NCBI GenBank assembly: GCA_014323675.1 | Contig: JACONN010000005.1 | Coordinates: forward strand, 800,953 to 864,952 | From: Hormoscilla sp. GM7CHS1pb | GTDB taxonomy: Bacteria > Cyanobacteriota > Cyanobacteriia > Cyanobacteriales > Desertifilaceae | DNA: 64,000 bases | Direction of reading: 5' to 3' | Part shown: in pieces, positions 35,315 through 45,134 of the stretch | Position numbering within the stretch: the stretch's first letter is position 1 | Layout of the letters: each line of letters opens with the position of its first letter | Program-made: the position numbers and the translations under genes | Notes under the pieces: model-generated | Seen by the model: the letters and a program-made list of their open reading frames with translations, nothing else | The model's database searches: none | What the model was told of the DNA's origin: nothing

Positions 35315-36859
35315 ATGCGACAAGGTCTGGCAAATGATGTCCGGGCGATCGCCCTAAGTTCGGAAGGTCAAGTATTTATCGGCACTGGCAACCTCAGCAT
35401 CTTAAAGGGAACGGAAAGCGTGGAAGGAGCTCAAATGCTACCGGGGGACTCCCTATCTATTTTGCAGCGTCGCGAACTCACCGATGATGGCACCTTAAAA
35501 GAAGCAATGCCTTCCCGATCGGATGTGGCTCCAGGCAGTAAGGTGCGTTGGGATCTGATTGATAAGCTGGGGTTTAAGGGGGAGATTACCACGGCACCAG
35601 AGGAAATTATCCTCGAAGCTGCTACCGAAGCAGACAAAACCGTCAGCGAGGTGGCATCCCTGCGGCATATAATTCACGGGCAGCTGCGCACCCAGCTCCA
35701 GCTTGACGAACCCCTAATCAATAGCTACGATCGCACGACAGTTACCATCAATGGCAATGTGGCCTCGGTCACCCACGGCGAGACCATATCCGATGAAGTG
35801 CTGGGTAGCGGTGATGGCAGCAAGATCAACCAGGAATTCGCTCTGAAAAATACGCCCTTAACCTACATCACCGCTGATACGGCCAGCGGCAGCGAAAGCA
35901 CCCTGACCGTGCGAGTGGATGGTTTACTCTGGAAAGAAGTCTTCTCTCTCTACGAGTTGAAATCTGCCGAACAGAGCTACATGACGCGGATAGACGACGA
36001 TGGCCAGACGCGGGTTATCTTTGGCGATGGTCACAGGGGGGCGCGACCGACAACTGGTCAGGAAAATATTACCGCTACCTATCGCAGTGGCCTGGGTCCC
36101 GACGGAGAAGTTGAAGCTAACACTATTACCCTGGTGCAAACAGCTCCTTTAGGAGTAGTGGAGGTGACAAATCCCCAAGCAGCAACCGGTGCAGCTCCCC
36201 CAGAAACCAGGGCAGAAGCTCGCCAAAATGCTCCCCTCAACACCCTGTCTTTGGACCGCATTATTTCTTTGCGGGATTACGAGTATTTTGTCGGTGGCTT
36301 CTCTGGTATTGGTAAGGCTCAAGCTGCGGAGCTGAAAACTCAGCAAGGCAACAGTATGGTCCAGGTGACGATCGCAGGTCGCAATGGTGACGAAGTTGCT
36401 CGGGACTCCCATCTTTATACTCAAATAATAGAGGCTGTTGATGCCGCTCGCGACCCCACTCTGCGGGCAGCAGCTAGTGGATCTGCTTCTGAGTTCAGCC
36501 TTGACAGTTACCAGCTTCTCTTGTTTAATATAGAAGCGAAACTCTGGATCAATTGGCAATATCTGGCCAGCGCTGTTATTCCGGAGGTGGAAAAGGCCCT
36601 CCAAGAGGAGTTTACCTTTGAAAAACGGGCCTTCGCTCAAGATGTAACGGCGGCAGAGATTGTCAAGTTGATTCAGTCAATTAATGGGGTTGACGGAGTA
36701 GATCTGGATGCGCTTTACTTAAAAGAAAGCGATAAACAGCTAAACCAAATCCTAGAAGCTCAGCCAGCTTACTGGGATGGTCTGGAGGTTCAACCAGCTG
36801 AACTGCTATTGCTTAATCCGGCGGCTGGCAGTATAACTTTGGAGGAAGTGATTGTATGA
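35315..36859 (+). CDS. Baseplate J-like protein 2, C-terminal baseplate domain
   Basis: Last part of the same gene; ATG 35315 is internal and the natural frame enters at about 35263. It holds the gp47-like core: DRTTVTINGNVASVTHGETI, EVLGSGDGSKINQEFALKN, then TRVIFGDGHRGARPTTGQEN (conserved FGDG) and LNTLSLDRIISLRDYEYFV. The final helical region ends in PAELLLLNPAAGSITLEEV. Its stop overlaps the next start as ATGA. With the two other parts, it makes one wedge protein about three times the usual size. Confidence 0.88.
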   Translation: MRQGLANDVRAIALSSEGQVFIGTGNLSILKGTESVEGAQMLPGDSLSILQRRELTDDGTLKEAMPSRSDVAPGSKVRWDLIDKLGFKGEITTAPEEIILEAATEADKTVSEVASLRHIIHGQLRTQLQLDEPLINSYDRTTVTINGNVASVTHGETISDEVLGSGDGSKINQEFALKNTPLTYITADTASGSESTLTVRVDGLLWKEVFSLYELKSAEQSYMTRIDDDGQTRVIFGDGHRGARPTTGQENITATYRSGLGPDGEVEANTITLVQTAPLGVVEVTNPQAATGAAPPETRAEARQNAPLNTLSLDRIISLRDYEYFVGGFSGIGKAQAAELKTQQGNSMVQVTIAGRNGDEVARDSHLYTQIIEAVDAARDPTLRAAASGSASEFSLDSYQLLLFNIEAKLWINWQYLASAVIPEVEKALQEEFTFEKRAFAQDVTAAEIVKLIQSINGVDGVDLDALYLKESDKQLNQILEAQPAYWDGLEVQPAELLLLNPAAGSITLEEVIV

Positions 36860-39474
36860 ACGAGTCAACAGTGACGGAGCGACTTTATAACCTTTTACCA
36901 GCTATCTACCGTCGGCAAGACTTCTTCCAAGGAGAACCCCTCCGGGCCCTGCTGGCGATCGTCGAGCAAGAACTGGGGGTCCTAGAAGCTGATATAAATA
37001 ACCTGTACGAAAACTGGTTCATCGAAACCTGCGATATGTGGGTGATGCCCTATATTGCGGAATTGGTAGGCATATCTGACCTGAAGGACCCGGAGAAGAT
37101 ATTTCCAATTCAGCGCAGTCGCATTGGCAATACGATGCGCTACCGCCGCCACAAGGGTACTCCCAGAACCCTGGAACTGGTAATTGAAGACACGACGGGG
37201 TGGACGGTGCGGGTGGTGGAAATGTTTAAGTATGTACTGACCAGCCAATACATCCAACGCCCCCGCATCGAGGAGATGGCTAGCTTTACTCTGAGATCGG
37301 ATGATGGGACTCAAAGTACTGAAGTGCTAGCGACGCGGGACTTTTTTGACACTAATGCTCATACTTTAGATATCCGGGCTTTTGATGTCAATCACATCAG
37401 ATATAACCTCAAAAGTCTCAGTCTATTTATCTGGCGTTTGGAAAGCTATCCGGTGAAGCGCAGTACCCCCTACTACCGACAGCAACTGCCAATCCGGACG
37501 GCCCATCTCGCCAACTGGCAAAACAGCGAATATGAATACAAACATGCTGTTTTTGGCTTTGATACCGCACCAAGTCAGCGCAAACATACTCCGGTAATCA
37601 CTCCCAGACCGATCGTCAGCCAAAGGGATTGCTATTACAAGTCTAGGATTAATCGAACGGATCGGTATTGCCAGCCGGCACTCTACCTCACGGGGTGCTA
37701 TACTTTCCATCCCCTGGGTTACGATATGCCTCTGTTCAATCGTCCCCAAACAAGAGAAAATATTTGGGAACATAAGTTGGACAGCAGGGAACTGCCGATG
37801 GCGATCGGTCATGAGGCTTTTCAAGAAGACTTACGACCCTTCCAAACCGACCCTCCTCCCGAACGGGAATGGGACGAGCGATTTATCAAAATATTCCAAT
37901 TCAGCGATCGCCTGTTGGAGCAAAGATATCCCAACGACTGGTTGCGGTATGATGATACGCAGAATAAGACTTTTAGTCTGGCAGAGACGGATAAAGAATA
38001 TCGTCAGTCCGTTTCCCTGGAACTGGTACCGGATCCCCAAGTGGAACGGCAGCCGGTGGAACTAAATAGCGATTACTATTATGGCCCCGATCGCAGCTTA
38101 GCTATATACATACGTATATGTAAAGGGAAAAAAGGGAAGCAAGTATGTGAGTTTCAGCCGGTGCCACCGGTAAATATAGAGGCGAAAAAATTAACTAATT
38201 GGGAATCGCCCTCAGCAGGTAAGATAGCAGTGGATGTGGAACAGGGACTGCTGATGTTCGCCCCCGGAGAAGACCCGGGTTGGGATAACGTACAGGTGAA
38301 TTATAGTTACGGATTTAGTGGGAATATGGGTGGCGGTCCTTATAACAGAGGCAAAACTCTGGCCAACTATACCGATAACGTGCGGTGGGTGGCAAGAAAT
38401 ATTCCTGAAGATGACCCGCAGTGGTATACTGAACTGGCAGATGCGATCGCGGACTGGCAGAAAAGCAAAGAGGACCATGGAATTATCAGGATAATGGATA
38501 ATAAAGCTTACTTTGGCGGGCGGCAGGCAGATATGCCAGTAGTGCCGGAACCGATAAGGATAAAATTAAGGGCATGCGATCGCTTGACAATCGAAGCGGG
38601 GAATGGTTATAATCCAAGTATAAGTCCCCTGGGAGGCGATATAATTGTCATCGGGTCCGAGGAGGAGGCGACTTTGCGACTAAATGGTTTGCTGTGCGGT
38701 GGTAGAATAGTGGTGTCAGGAAATGTCCGGCTGGAAGTGGACCACTGTACGATTAAGCCAAAGCGAGAATCAGACCAAAAACAAGATAGTATTGTGGGAG
38801 TTGCCGAAAAGTCCTATAATATGAAAGTCCAGATTACCAACAGCATTGTGGGCAAGGTGGAACTACCGGCAGATAGCCAAGAGCTGGTGGTGCAGGACAG
38901 TATCATAGATGGAGAACCAGGATATGAAAAAGAGGCGATCGCCTATGGGGAAGGCAGCTATGGCCCGATAGCGAAGATCGAGCGATCGACAATTTTCGGC
39001 AGGGTATATAGTAAAGAGATGCTTCTGGGTTCGGAAACAATATTTAATTCACCGGCGATGGTTCGAGAAGAGGAAAATGGGGGTCTGCGCTATAGCTATG
39101 CGCCGGTAGGTTACAAAAAGATAGGGGGAGGCTATGAATATTACCAAATGCCAGAACGCTATGAGTGCCAGCCAAAGATGAGCTTGCGGTTGGCAGGAGT
39201 AGAAGGGAGTGTTAGTTCGGCATCGGGAGTAGAACCGAGTTTTAAGGGGGCATCAGTAGTAGAACCGAGTTTTACATCGCGGCAGTACGCTCAACCGGGT
39301 TATGCTCAATTAAGCCTCGCGGGTCCCAAAGAGATCGCATCGGGTGCTGGCAATGGGGGAGAAATGGGAGCGTTCAATAATTTGAAGCGACCTCAGCGGG
39401 ATGCTAACCTAGAAGATAGCTTGGAAGAATACCTGCGCTTTGGTCTGGAAGTAAATAAGGTATACAAAAATTAA
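36856..39474 (+). CDS. Phage tail protein I-like baseplate component (Afp12 type)
   Basis: An 872-residue outer baseplate protein. The N-terminus has the family signature LYNLLPAIYRRQDFFQGEPL, then NLYENWFIETCDMWVMPYIA and the RRHKGTPRTLELVIED element. The C-terminal third is a beta-helix-like region of short regular strands (IVVSGNVRLEVDHCTI, MKVQITNSIVGKVEL, LVVQDSIIDGEPG). That makes it larger than the phage protein and suggests a surface-exposed platform or fibre attachment. It is coupled to the upstream gene. A run of AAGTAACAAGAAG repeats fills the 42 bases to the fibre gene. The frame is intact. Confidence 0.85.
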   Translation: MNESTVTERLYNLLPAIYRRQDFFQGEPLRALLAIVEQELGVLEADINNLYENWFIETCDMWVMPYIAELVGISDLKDPEKIFPIQRSRIGNTMRYRRHKGTPRTLELVIEDTTGWTVRVVEMFKYVLTSQYIQRPRIEEMASFTLRSDDGTQSTEVLATRDFFDTNAHTLDIRAFDVNHIRYNLKSLSLFIWRLESYPVKRSTPYYRQQLPIRTAHLANWQNSEYEYKHAVFGFDTAPSQRKHTPVITPRPIVSQRDCYYKSRINRTDRYCQPALYLTGCYTFHPLGYDMPLFNRPQTRENIWEHKLDSRELPMAIGHEAFQEDLRPFQTDPPPEREWDERFIKIFQFSDRLLEQRYPNDWLRYDDTQNKTFSLAETDKEYRQSVSLELVPDPQVERQPVELNSDYYYGPDRSLAIYIRICKGKKGKQVCEFQPVPPVNIEAKKLTNWESPSAGKIAVDVEQGLLMFAPGEDPGWDNVQVNYSYGFSGNMGGGPYNRGKTLANYTDNVRWVARNIPEDDPQWYTELADAIADWQKSKEDHGIIRIMDNKAYFGGRQADMPVVPEPIRIKLRACDRLTIEAGNGYNPSISPLGGDIIVIGSEEEATLRLNGLLCGGRIVVSGNVRLEVDHCTIKPKRESDQKQDSIVGVAEKSYNMKVQITNSIVGKVELPADSQELVVQDSIIDGEPGYEKEAIAYGEGSYGPIAKIERSTIFGRVYSKEMLLGSETIFNSPAMVREEENGGLRYSYAPVGYKKIGGGYEYYQMPERYECQPKMSLRLAGVEGSVSSASGVEPSFKGASVVEPSFTSRQYAQPGYAQLSLAGPKEIASGAGNGGEMGAFNNLKRPQRDANLEDSLEEYLRFGLEVNKVYKN

Positions 39475-39516
39475 CAAGAAGTAACAAGAAGTAACAAGAA
39501 GATTGAAGAGAAAGTC

Positions 39517-39963
39517 ATGAAAGGTGATTATACCCGTTGGACATTCGATGCTAGCAAGCCCTACAGCAGCGTCCGGCTACAGCAAGGCCGGGTACTATTA
39601 GATGCTGACTGGAACGAACAACAGGATATAAATGAGTACCGGGAGACGACAGCAAATAAGGAGATTATCGGGGACGGTGGGTCGGCGGACTTGGAGAGCT
39701 TTAAGGTAGAGAGTATAAGCGTAGAGGACGAGGATAATAAAATTCAGTTGGGGGAAGGGATATGTTATGTGGAAGGTATCCTGTGTGAAAATAAGGCGCC
39801 CGAGGAATATCTGAGACTGGAGGGACAAAAGGAGGATGGTGATTACCTAATATATCTAGAGGTATGGCAGCATCACAGGACGGCAATAGAAGATGAAAAT
39901 CTGCGGGAAAAAGCCCTGGGGGACCGGATACAACGACGCGAACCCAGACTCACTGGCAGGTGA
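39517..39963 (+). CDS. DUF6519 fibre protein, N-terminal part
   Basis: N-terminal domain of the fibre gene that naturally spans 39517-44297. It begins MKGDYTRWTFDASKPYSSVR and LQQGRVLLDADWNEQQDINE, the DUF6519 hallmark of contractile injection systems, thought to anchor a fibre to the baseplate. The frame is lost in the G run at 39918-39922: with six G instead of five it would read ALGGPDTTTRTQTHWQVKGK and continue directly into the next frame. As it stands it stops at 39961-39963. Confidence 0.85.
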   Translation: MKGDYTRWTFDASKPYSSVRLQQGRVLLDADWNEQQDINEYRETTANKEIIGDGGSADLESFKVESISVEDEDNKIQLGEGICYVEGILCENKAPEEYLRLEGQKEDGDYLIYLEVWQHHRTAIEDENLREKALGDRIQRREPRLTGR

Positions 39964-42900
39964 AGGGAAAGAAATTGAATAAGAAGAATCAATGGCTGCA
40001 AGAGTGGGAAAATTGGAAAGACAATTTGTGGGGGAAACAGGCAAAAGGAAAGCTAAAGGTTGAGAGTAAGAAAGAAAGTCTTGGTAACGATCTTTACCGG
40101 GTAGAAATCCACAAGGTGAGAAAACAGACGTATGATGGGACAGAGGCAGGGGATACTACGTTTAAGTGGGCGAGGAACAATGGGGCGATCGCGGCGCGAG
40201 TGGTTCAAATTAGCGATAGCGGGGAGATAGTTACGATACAGAGCAATCCGCAAGCGCAATTCTATAAAGAAAATTGGATAGAGATAAATTCGGAAGAGAG
40301 AGAACTGGCGGGGTTACCAGGGTATTTTGCGAAGATCGAGCATGTAAAGAATAATGAACTGACTCTTGGTGAGGAAAGTGAGTTAGAGAAAATCAAAGAG
40401 CTGGAGCAAGAAAATCCAATTATAACGGCGCGACTTTGGGGGGATGAAGCAAAAGAAATCGCCAGCAATGAGGATATAACGCTGGAGAAAGATATAAAAA
40501 TCAAGTTTGACGATGACGATAGTAATAAGTACAGGACGGGAGATTATTGGTTAATACCGACCCGCAGTCAAGAGGCAGTTGTGTGGGACGGTGATGGGGA
40601 AGAACCCCACGGGATTGACTATTACTACTGTCCTTTGGCGATCGCCAAGTATAGCAGCAGCAAGGGCAATTGGGAGGAGGAGATAACGGACTGTCGGAAA
40701 GTTTTCCCAGCGCTGACGGAAGTGTTCCGGGAAACGGCGGTGATGAATGGTACGATAAAGGGTACGTCCTTGTCCCTAGGGGTTCACGGCTACAATGACT
40801 CCCGTCGCGCTAGCGATCTAGAAAAGGTAAAACATACAGAAGATAAGCTGGACATTCAAGGTGGGAAGCACCTGAAGTTGAATGTGGGCTATTGGCAGGA
40901 TGAACTTGGTGGTACTCTACCTGATGTGCCTGATGCGGAGATCGGCTTCTGGGTGAACGATCAAAAGAAGATGTACCTCACGAAAGATCTGCTGACAATA
41001 ACAGAAGGGGTGAGTGTAAATCCAAGCCTGACGGTGACAGGAAATCTCACGGTTACTGGGACAAGCCACCTTCAGGGCGTAGTCAGTATAGGTGGGGGAG
41101 ATCCTGACGAGGCGATCGGGCTCAAGGTGAAGCAGGATTTGTCGGTTATTGCTGGCTCTGCTGGTGAGGTCGTGGGGCTAAAGTTAGAACCAAAATTGAC
41201 AGCGAATAATAATAACGACAAGCTGACAGGCTTACGTATTGTTCCGGATTTTCATGTAATTGGAGATAAAAAAGGCGTCAAGGAATATGGCTTAATAGTA
41301 GAAGGTGGGAAAGTAGGCATTGGCGCTAACCGCTCGGAAGATGAGGAAAGCGATCGACTAAATATAGGGATGGATCTGCACCAGACATTGAGTGTGAAAG
41401 ACGATCTGGATTGGGTTGTAGGATTATACATTAATCCAGATTTCACAAACACAGTTTTTTATCCACCGCGTCGGTATGGTCTGATGGTCGCCAAGGGGCA
41501 AGTTGGTGTAGGAAGTCTGAAGTCGCTCGGAGAAGTGGATGACTTGGGGATGCGAGTCGGAGTAAACTTGCAGCCGGAAGTGTCGGGTAAGAACGAACCG
41601 GATAAGCTTGTTGGACTATACATTAACCCAAAATACACAAATGACGTTAATATAGGAGAAAAAGACAAGTATGGTTTGATAGTGGAAGGCGGGCGGGTCG
41701 CCTTTGGACCGAAGGTTACTCCAGTGCCAGGCGGCGATGAAGAATATCTAGTAGATATTGGAAGAGATGGTGCTGTAAGTCGTTTGAAAGTGGCGGGGGA
41801 TCTAGAAGTTTACGGAAAAGTAACATACCACGCGAAGAAAGAGAAAGCAGGGAAAATAGAACTGGGTCAACAAAATGAAGATAAGTTGCAAATTCATGGA
41901 AAACTGGAAACCCAGCATACATCAGGGAAGCTGAAGGTGACTAGCCCCTTGGAGATCGAGCTAGAAGGGGGAAATACGCAAGATTTCCTGTCGCTGTTTT
42001 CGGCGAACGACAGTGAGAATGTTAATGGCAGGATAGTCTGGAAGAAGGGTACGGTAACAGAACCGGGCGATGCATACAATGAAGACGCGCAAGTAGTAGC
42101 GGCTATTTATTCGAGTCTCAAGGCAGACGGCGTCGCAGGTGACTTGAGGTTTGGCACCACCAGCGCTGGGACGGTGACCGATCGGATGGTCATTACAGCA
42201 GATGGCAAGGTGGGTATCGGGACCACAACTCCAGGAACAAATCAGCTGCAAGTCACGGGAACTACTGACTTAGCGACTCTAATTGTAGAGAATGGGTTGC
42301 AAGTGAAAGGAAAAGATGGCACTAAGTATACCAAGATGCTCAAACTGCACCTCGAAGGCGTGCAGACAGAAAATCAGGATGAAAGAGAAGAAAACCCAAC
42401 TCTGAAGGTGAAAAATGGCGGTGTATGTATAGGGGCAGAGAGTATTCCAAAAGACGACGAAAAACGGGATGTAGATGTTGAGGAAATCAAGTTGTACGTC
42501 GATGGGAAAGTAACTTTTGCGCAAGACTTGAGCGTTTTTGGAAAGGCAAAAGTAAACACCCTGAATGTCAAACCCAAATTGAAGGCTACAAAAAAAGATG
42601 ACGTTCTGACAGCGGTAGAAATTGATCCAAGCTTCGATATTAAAAAGACTGACAGCCTAGAGTTCCAGAATGTGAAGCAGTGGGGACTGAAGGTAGTCTC
42701 GGGAGATGTGAAGATCGCCAGTGGGAATGTCGCGATCGGGTCCGACGATCCAGCAGGGCACAAGTTAAAAGTAGCCAGTGGTACGACGCTCCTAGACGGG
42801 GATCTGCAAGTCGGAGAATCTAATATTGCCCTGAAGGTAAATCAAAAAAAGCAGGAAGTAGGCATCGGGGGTGTCTCGGAATCGAATTACAAGCTAGCAG

Positions 42901-44297
42901 TCGCGGGGGCTACGAAGATAGCAGGCAAGCTGGAGGTAGTACCAAGTTTGAGCGGTGCTAGCAATGCTGTGGAAATTAAACCAACTTTTACAAAATCTGG
43001 TAACCAGACAGCGGTGCTAATTGATCCAACATTTCCTAAGGATAAGACGAAAAATTTTGGATTGCATGTAGTCAAGGAAAATGTGGCACTCTGTAGCACA
43101 AGCGGAGGGGTGGCGATCGGGTCCTCAGATCCAGCAGGCAAAAGGCTGAAGGTAACGGGTGAGACGCTCTTAGAAAACAAGCTGACAGTCTCCAATGGGG
43201 GAGTAGCTGTATCGGCCGGGGGAGTAGCTGTATCGGCCGGTGGCACGACAACGGATGCCCTGACAGTGACGGGTGACACTACCCTAGGAAATGCGACCCT
43301 CTCGGGGACTCTGGGGGTTACAGGTGACAGCACCCTCAGCAGCAACTTGGCGGTCTCGGGGAATGTGGCGATCGGGTCTACTACGGTAGATGCAAGCCAC
43401 AAGTTGAAAGTAACTGGTGGCACGACAACGGATACCCTGACAGTGACGGGTGCTAGCACCCTCAGCAGCTTGACTGCCTCGGGGAATGTGGCGATCGGGG
43501 ATAAGAATGCTGGCAACGAACATTCAAGAATGCAGTCAGGGTTAAATTGTCCGTTGTATGTTTACAAATACGACGTTCAAGACTCTAACCTCGTAGAAAT
43601 GGCGCGGTTTGAAAGGGGATGCGATGATGCAAGTAATGTAGCAGAAGCTGAAGGTGGCTATATTGGTCTTTGGCTCAATGATTGTGGTACTCAGAAGAAT
43701 AATAAAAAATCCCGTATTGAAGCGGCGCGAATCTCATGGCGTTTTGATAACAAGGATCAGGGTGGCGGGAAAAACGATGAAGTGAGTGGTCGCCTAGGTT
43801 TTTGGACCTCTCATGATAAAGCCAGTAATCCAGATAGTCCACAACATGATTTAGTCGAACGACTGACCATAAGGAAAGACGGTAAGGTCGGTATTGGGAC
43901 GAAAGATCCGGATGTGAAGCTGCAAGTAATGGGGGATATTAAATCTAATGACAACAAGTTAACAAGCGATGGGACGCTAAAAGAAAATATTCAGACTCTA
44001 AAAGACGGACTTAGCAAGATCCTGGGTTTGCGCGGCGTGACCTACCAACGGAAAGATAACAAAGAAGTTCCCCAAGAGGCAACGGAAATTGGACTGGTGG
44101 CCCAAGAAGTAGAAGAATTTTTCCCCGAACTGGTAAGTACAGACTCCGAGGGGACGAAGTCTTTAAGTTATTCCCGACTCATCGCCCCTCTGATAGAAGC
44201 AGTTAAGGATCAACAGGGGCAAATTTTGGGACTGGTCCAACAAATTCAACAGCAGCAAACTCAAATAGAACAGTTGCAAGCTCTCAATAATGGATAA
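39960..44297 (+). CDS. Tail fibre with C-terminal S74 chaperone domain
   Basis: Main part of the fibre (1,445 codons; about 1,594 residues when joined to the DUF6519 start). The middle is built of repeated beta segments with GIGA/VGIG and LTVTGDTTLGNATLSGTLGV-type units, as in trimeric phage fibres. The last 110 residues match the peptidase S74 intramolecular chaperone: TSDGTLKENIQTL with the Ser-Asp...Leu-Lys catalytic dyad, EIGLVAQEVEEFFPELV, and a closing coiled coil rich in Gln. S74 domains help the trimer fold and then cut themselves off. This is the best candidate for the part that recognises the target. The GTG start given by the frame is internal. Confidence 0.87.
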   Translation: MKGKKLNKKNQWLQEWENWKDNLWGKQAKGKLKVESKKESLGNDLYRVEIHKVRKQTYDGTEAGDTTFKWARNNGAIAARVVQISDSGEIVTIQSNPQAQFYKENWIEINSEERELAGLPGYFAKIEHVKNNELTLGEESELEKIKELEQENPIITARLWGDEAKEIASNEDITLEKDIKIKFDDDDSNKYRTGDYWLIPTRSQEAVVWDGDGEEPHGIDYYYCPLAIAKYSSSKGNWEEEITDCRKVFPALTEVFRETAVMNGTIKGTSLSLGVHGYNDSRRASDLEKVKHTEDKLDIQGGKHLKLNVGYWQDELGGTLPDVPDAEIGFWVNDQKKMYLTKDLLTITEGVSVNPSLTVTGNLTVTGTSHLQGVVSIGGGDPDEAIGLKVKQDLSVIAGSAGEVVGLKLEPKLTANNNNDKLTGLRIVPDFHVIGDKKGVKEYGLIVEGGKVGIGANRSEDEESDRLNIGMDLHQTLSVKDDLDWVVGLYINPDFTNTVFYPPRRYGLMVAKGQVGVGSLKSLGEVDDLGMRVGVNLQPEVSGKNEPDKLVGLYINPKYTNDVNIGEKDKYGLIVEGGRVAFGPKVTPVPGGDEEYLVDIGRDGAVSRLKVAGDLEVYGKVTYHAKKEKAGKIELGQQNEDKLQIHGKLETQHTSGKLKVTSPLEIELEGGNTQDFLSLFSANDSENVNGRIVWKKGTVTEPGDAYNEDAQVVAAIYSSLKADGVAGDLRFGTTSAGTVTDRMVITADGKVGIGTTTPGTNQLQVTGTTDLATLIVENGLQVKGKDGTKYTKMLKLHLEGVQTENQDEREENPTLKVKNGGVCIGAESIPKDDEKRDVDVEEIKLYVDGKVTFAQDLSVFGKAKVNTLNVKPKLKATKKDDVLTAVEIDPSFDIKKTDSLEFQNVKQWGLKVVSGDVKIASGNVAIGSDDPAGHKLKVASGTTLLDGDLQVGESNIALKVNQKKQEVGIGGVSESNYKLAVAGATKIAGKLEVVPSLSGASNAVEIKPTFTKSGNQTAVLIDPTFPKDKTKNFGLHVVKENVALCSTSGGVAIGSSDPAGKRLKVTGETLLENKLTVSNGGVAVSAGGVAVSAGGTTTDALTVTGDTTLGNATLSGTLGVTGDSTLSSNLAVSGNVAIGSTTVDASHKLKVTGGTTTDTLTVTGASTLSSLTASGNVAIGDKNAGNEHSRMQSGLNCPLYVYKYDVQDSNLVEMARFERGCDDASNVAEAEGGYIGLWLNDCGTQKNNKKSRIEAARISWRFDNKDQGGGKNDEVSGRLGFWTSHDKASNPDSPQHDLVERLTIRKDGKVGIGTKDPDVKLQVMGDIKSNDNKLTSDGTLKENIQTLKDGLSKILGLRGVTYQRKDNKEVPQEATEIGLVAQEVEEFFPELVSTDSEGTKSLSYSRLIAPLIEAVKDQQGQILGLVQQIQQQQTQIEQLQALNNG

Positions 44298-44299
44298 TT

Positions 44300-44341
44300 G
44301 CCAGATATTCCCGGAGTCAATGGCCTCCGGGAATATCTGGC
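44300..44341 (+). terminator. Long perfect hairpin after the fibre gene
   Basis: GCCAGATATTCCCGGAG (44300-44316) pairs with CTCCGGGAATATCTGGC (44325-44341) over 17 bases with an 8-base loop, three bases after the fibre stop. No T run follows. Its position between baseplate/fibre genes and sheath/tube genes suggests partial termination or an mRNA-stability element that sets different expression for the two halves. Confidence 0.6.
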
Positions 44342-44363
44342 CCAGGACAACTAACAGGTGTGA

Positions 44364-44591
44364 ATGATGATGAAAGAAAGATTAGAACAGCGCCTCAAAT
44401 CTCTCAAAGCAGAATTTGATGCGGGCCAAAAACTCCTAGCTGAGTACGAGAGCAAACAAGGGAGTCTGCGAGAAACCTTATTGCGCATCAGCGGGGCCAT
44501 TCAGGTGATCGAGGAAGAGTTGAAGGAACTCGGGAAAGAGGAAAATGGCGGTCAGCAGGTGGAAACGGAGGCGGTAGCAGTTGAAGGATGA
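44364..44591 (+). CDS. Small coiled-coil protein of the eCIS cluster
   Basis: A 75-residue protein with one long charged helix (RLEQRLKSLKAEFDAGQKLL, then LAEYESKQGSLRETLLRISG), heptad-like throughout, ending in a Gln/Glu tail. The family is not recognised by name, but short coiled-coil proteins stand beside sheath genes in several eCIS clusters. It may be a chaperone or a minor structural part. Two ATGs start the frame (44364, 44367). It is followed 69 bases later by the first sheath gene. Confidence 0.6.
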   Translation: MMMKERLEQRLKSLKAEFDAGQKLLAEYESKQGSLRETLLRISGAIQVIEEELKELGKEENGGQQVETEAVAVEG

Positions 44592-44660
44592 CAGATATCA
44601 GTGGTATAAGCAAAATCAGATGTAGTCGGTGTAGAGAATCACAAAAAGGAGGACAAGCAA

Positions 44661-45134
44661 ATGCCAGTAACGCCAACATATCCAGGGGTATATGTAGAAG
44701 AACTACCTTCAGGATCGCGGACTATCACCGGTGTAGCTACTTCGATAACCGCATTCATCGGTCGGGCGAAGAGGGGACCGGTCAACGATCCAAGCTTAAT
44801 CAACAGCTACGGAGAATTTGAGCGCATATTTGGCGGGTTGTGGAATGAGAGTACCATGAGTTTTGCGGTGCGGGATTTCTACAATAATGGTGGGAGTCAG
44901 GCGGCGATCGTCCGACTGTTCCATCCCGGAGAACTGCAAGCAAAGGATAAGAAGGAACTTGATGAAGTGTTGGGGGCAGTAACTGCGATTAAAAACACGG
45001 ATAACAAAGCTGCGGGAATTACAGAGACTAAAAAAAATTTGGATGACAAGAGTGATAGCAGTAACGAAAATCCTAGCAATTGGTCAGAACAAAAAAAAGT
45101 TAAGGGGAAGGTTGCCAAAAAAAATGGCGATTGA
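44661..45134 (+). CDS. Tail sheath protein 1, N-terminal part
   Basis: Start of a contractile sheath protein (natural gene 44661-46662, about 667 residues). The first 90 residues are the conserved sheath start: TPTYPGVYVEELPSGSRTIT, ITAFIGRAKRG, then FGGLWNESTMSFAVRDFYNN. AAAAAGGAGG precedes the ATG. The following region is a hydrophilic insertion rich in Lys and Asn. An A run at 45117-45124 (eight A; seven would keep the frame) leads to an early stop at 45132-45134; another A8 run near 45090 is an alternative place for the change. Confidence 0.86.
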   Translation: MPVTPTYPGVYVEELPSGSRTITGVATSITAFIGRAKRGPVNDPSLINSYGEFERIFGGLWNESTMSFAVRDFYNNGGSQAAIVRLFHPGELQAKDKKELDEVLGAVTAIKNTDNKAAGITETKKNLDDKSDSSNENPSNWSEQKKVKGKVAKKNGD

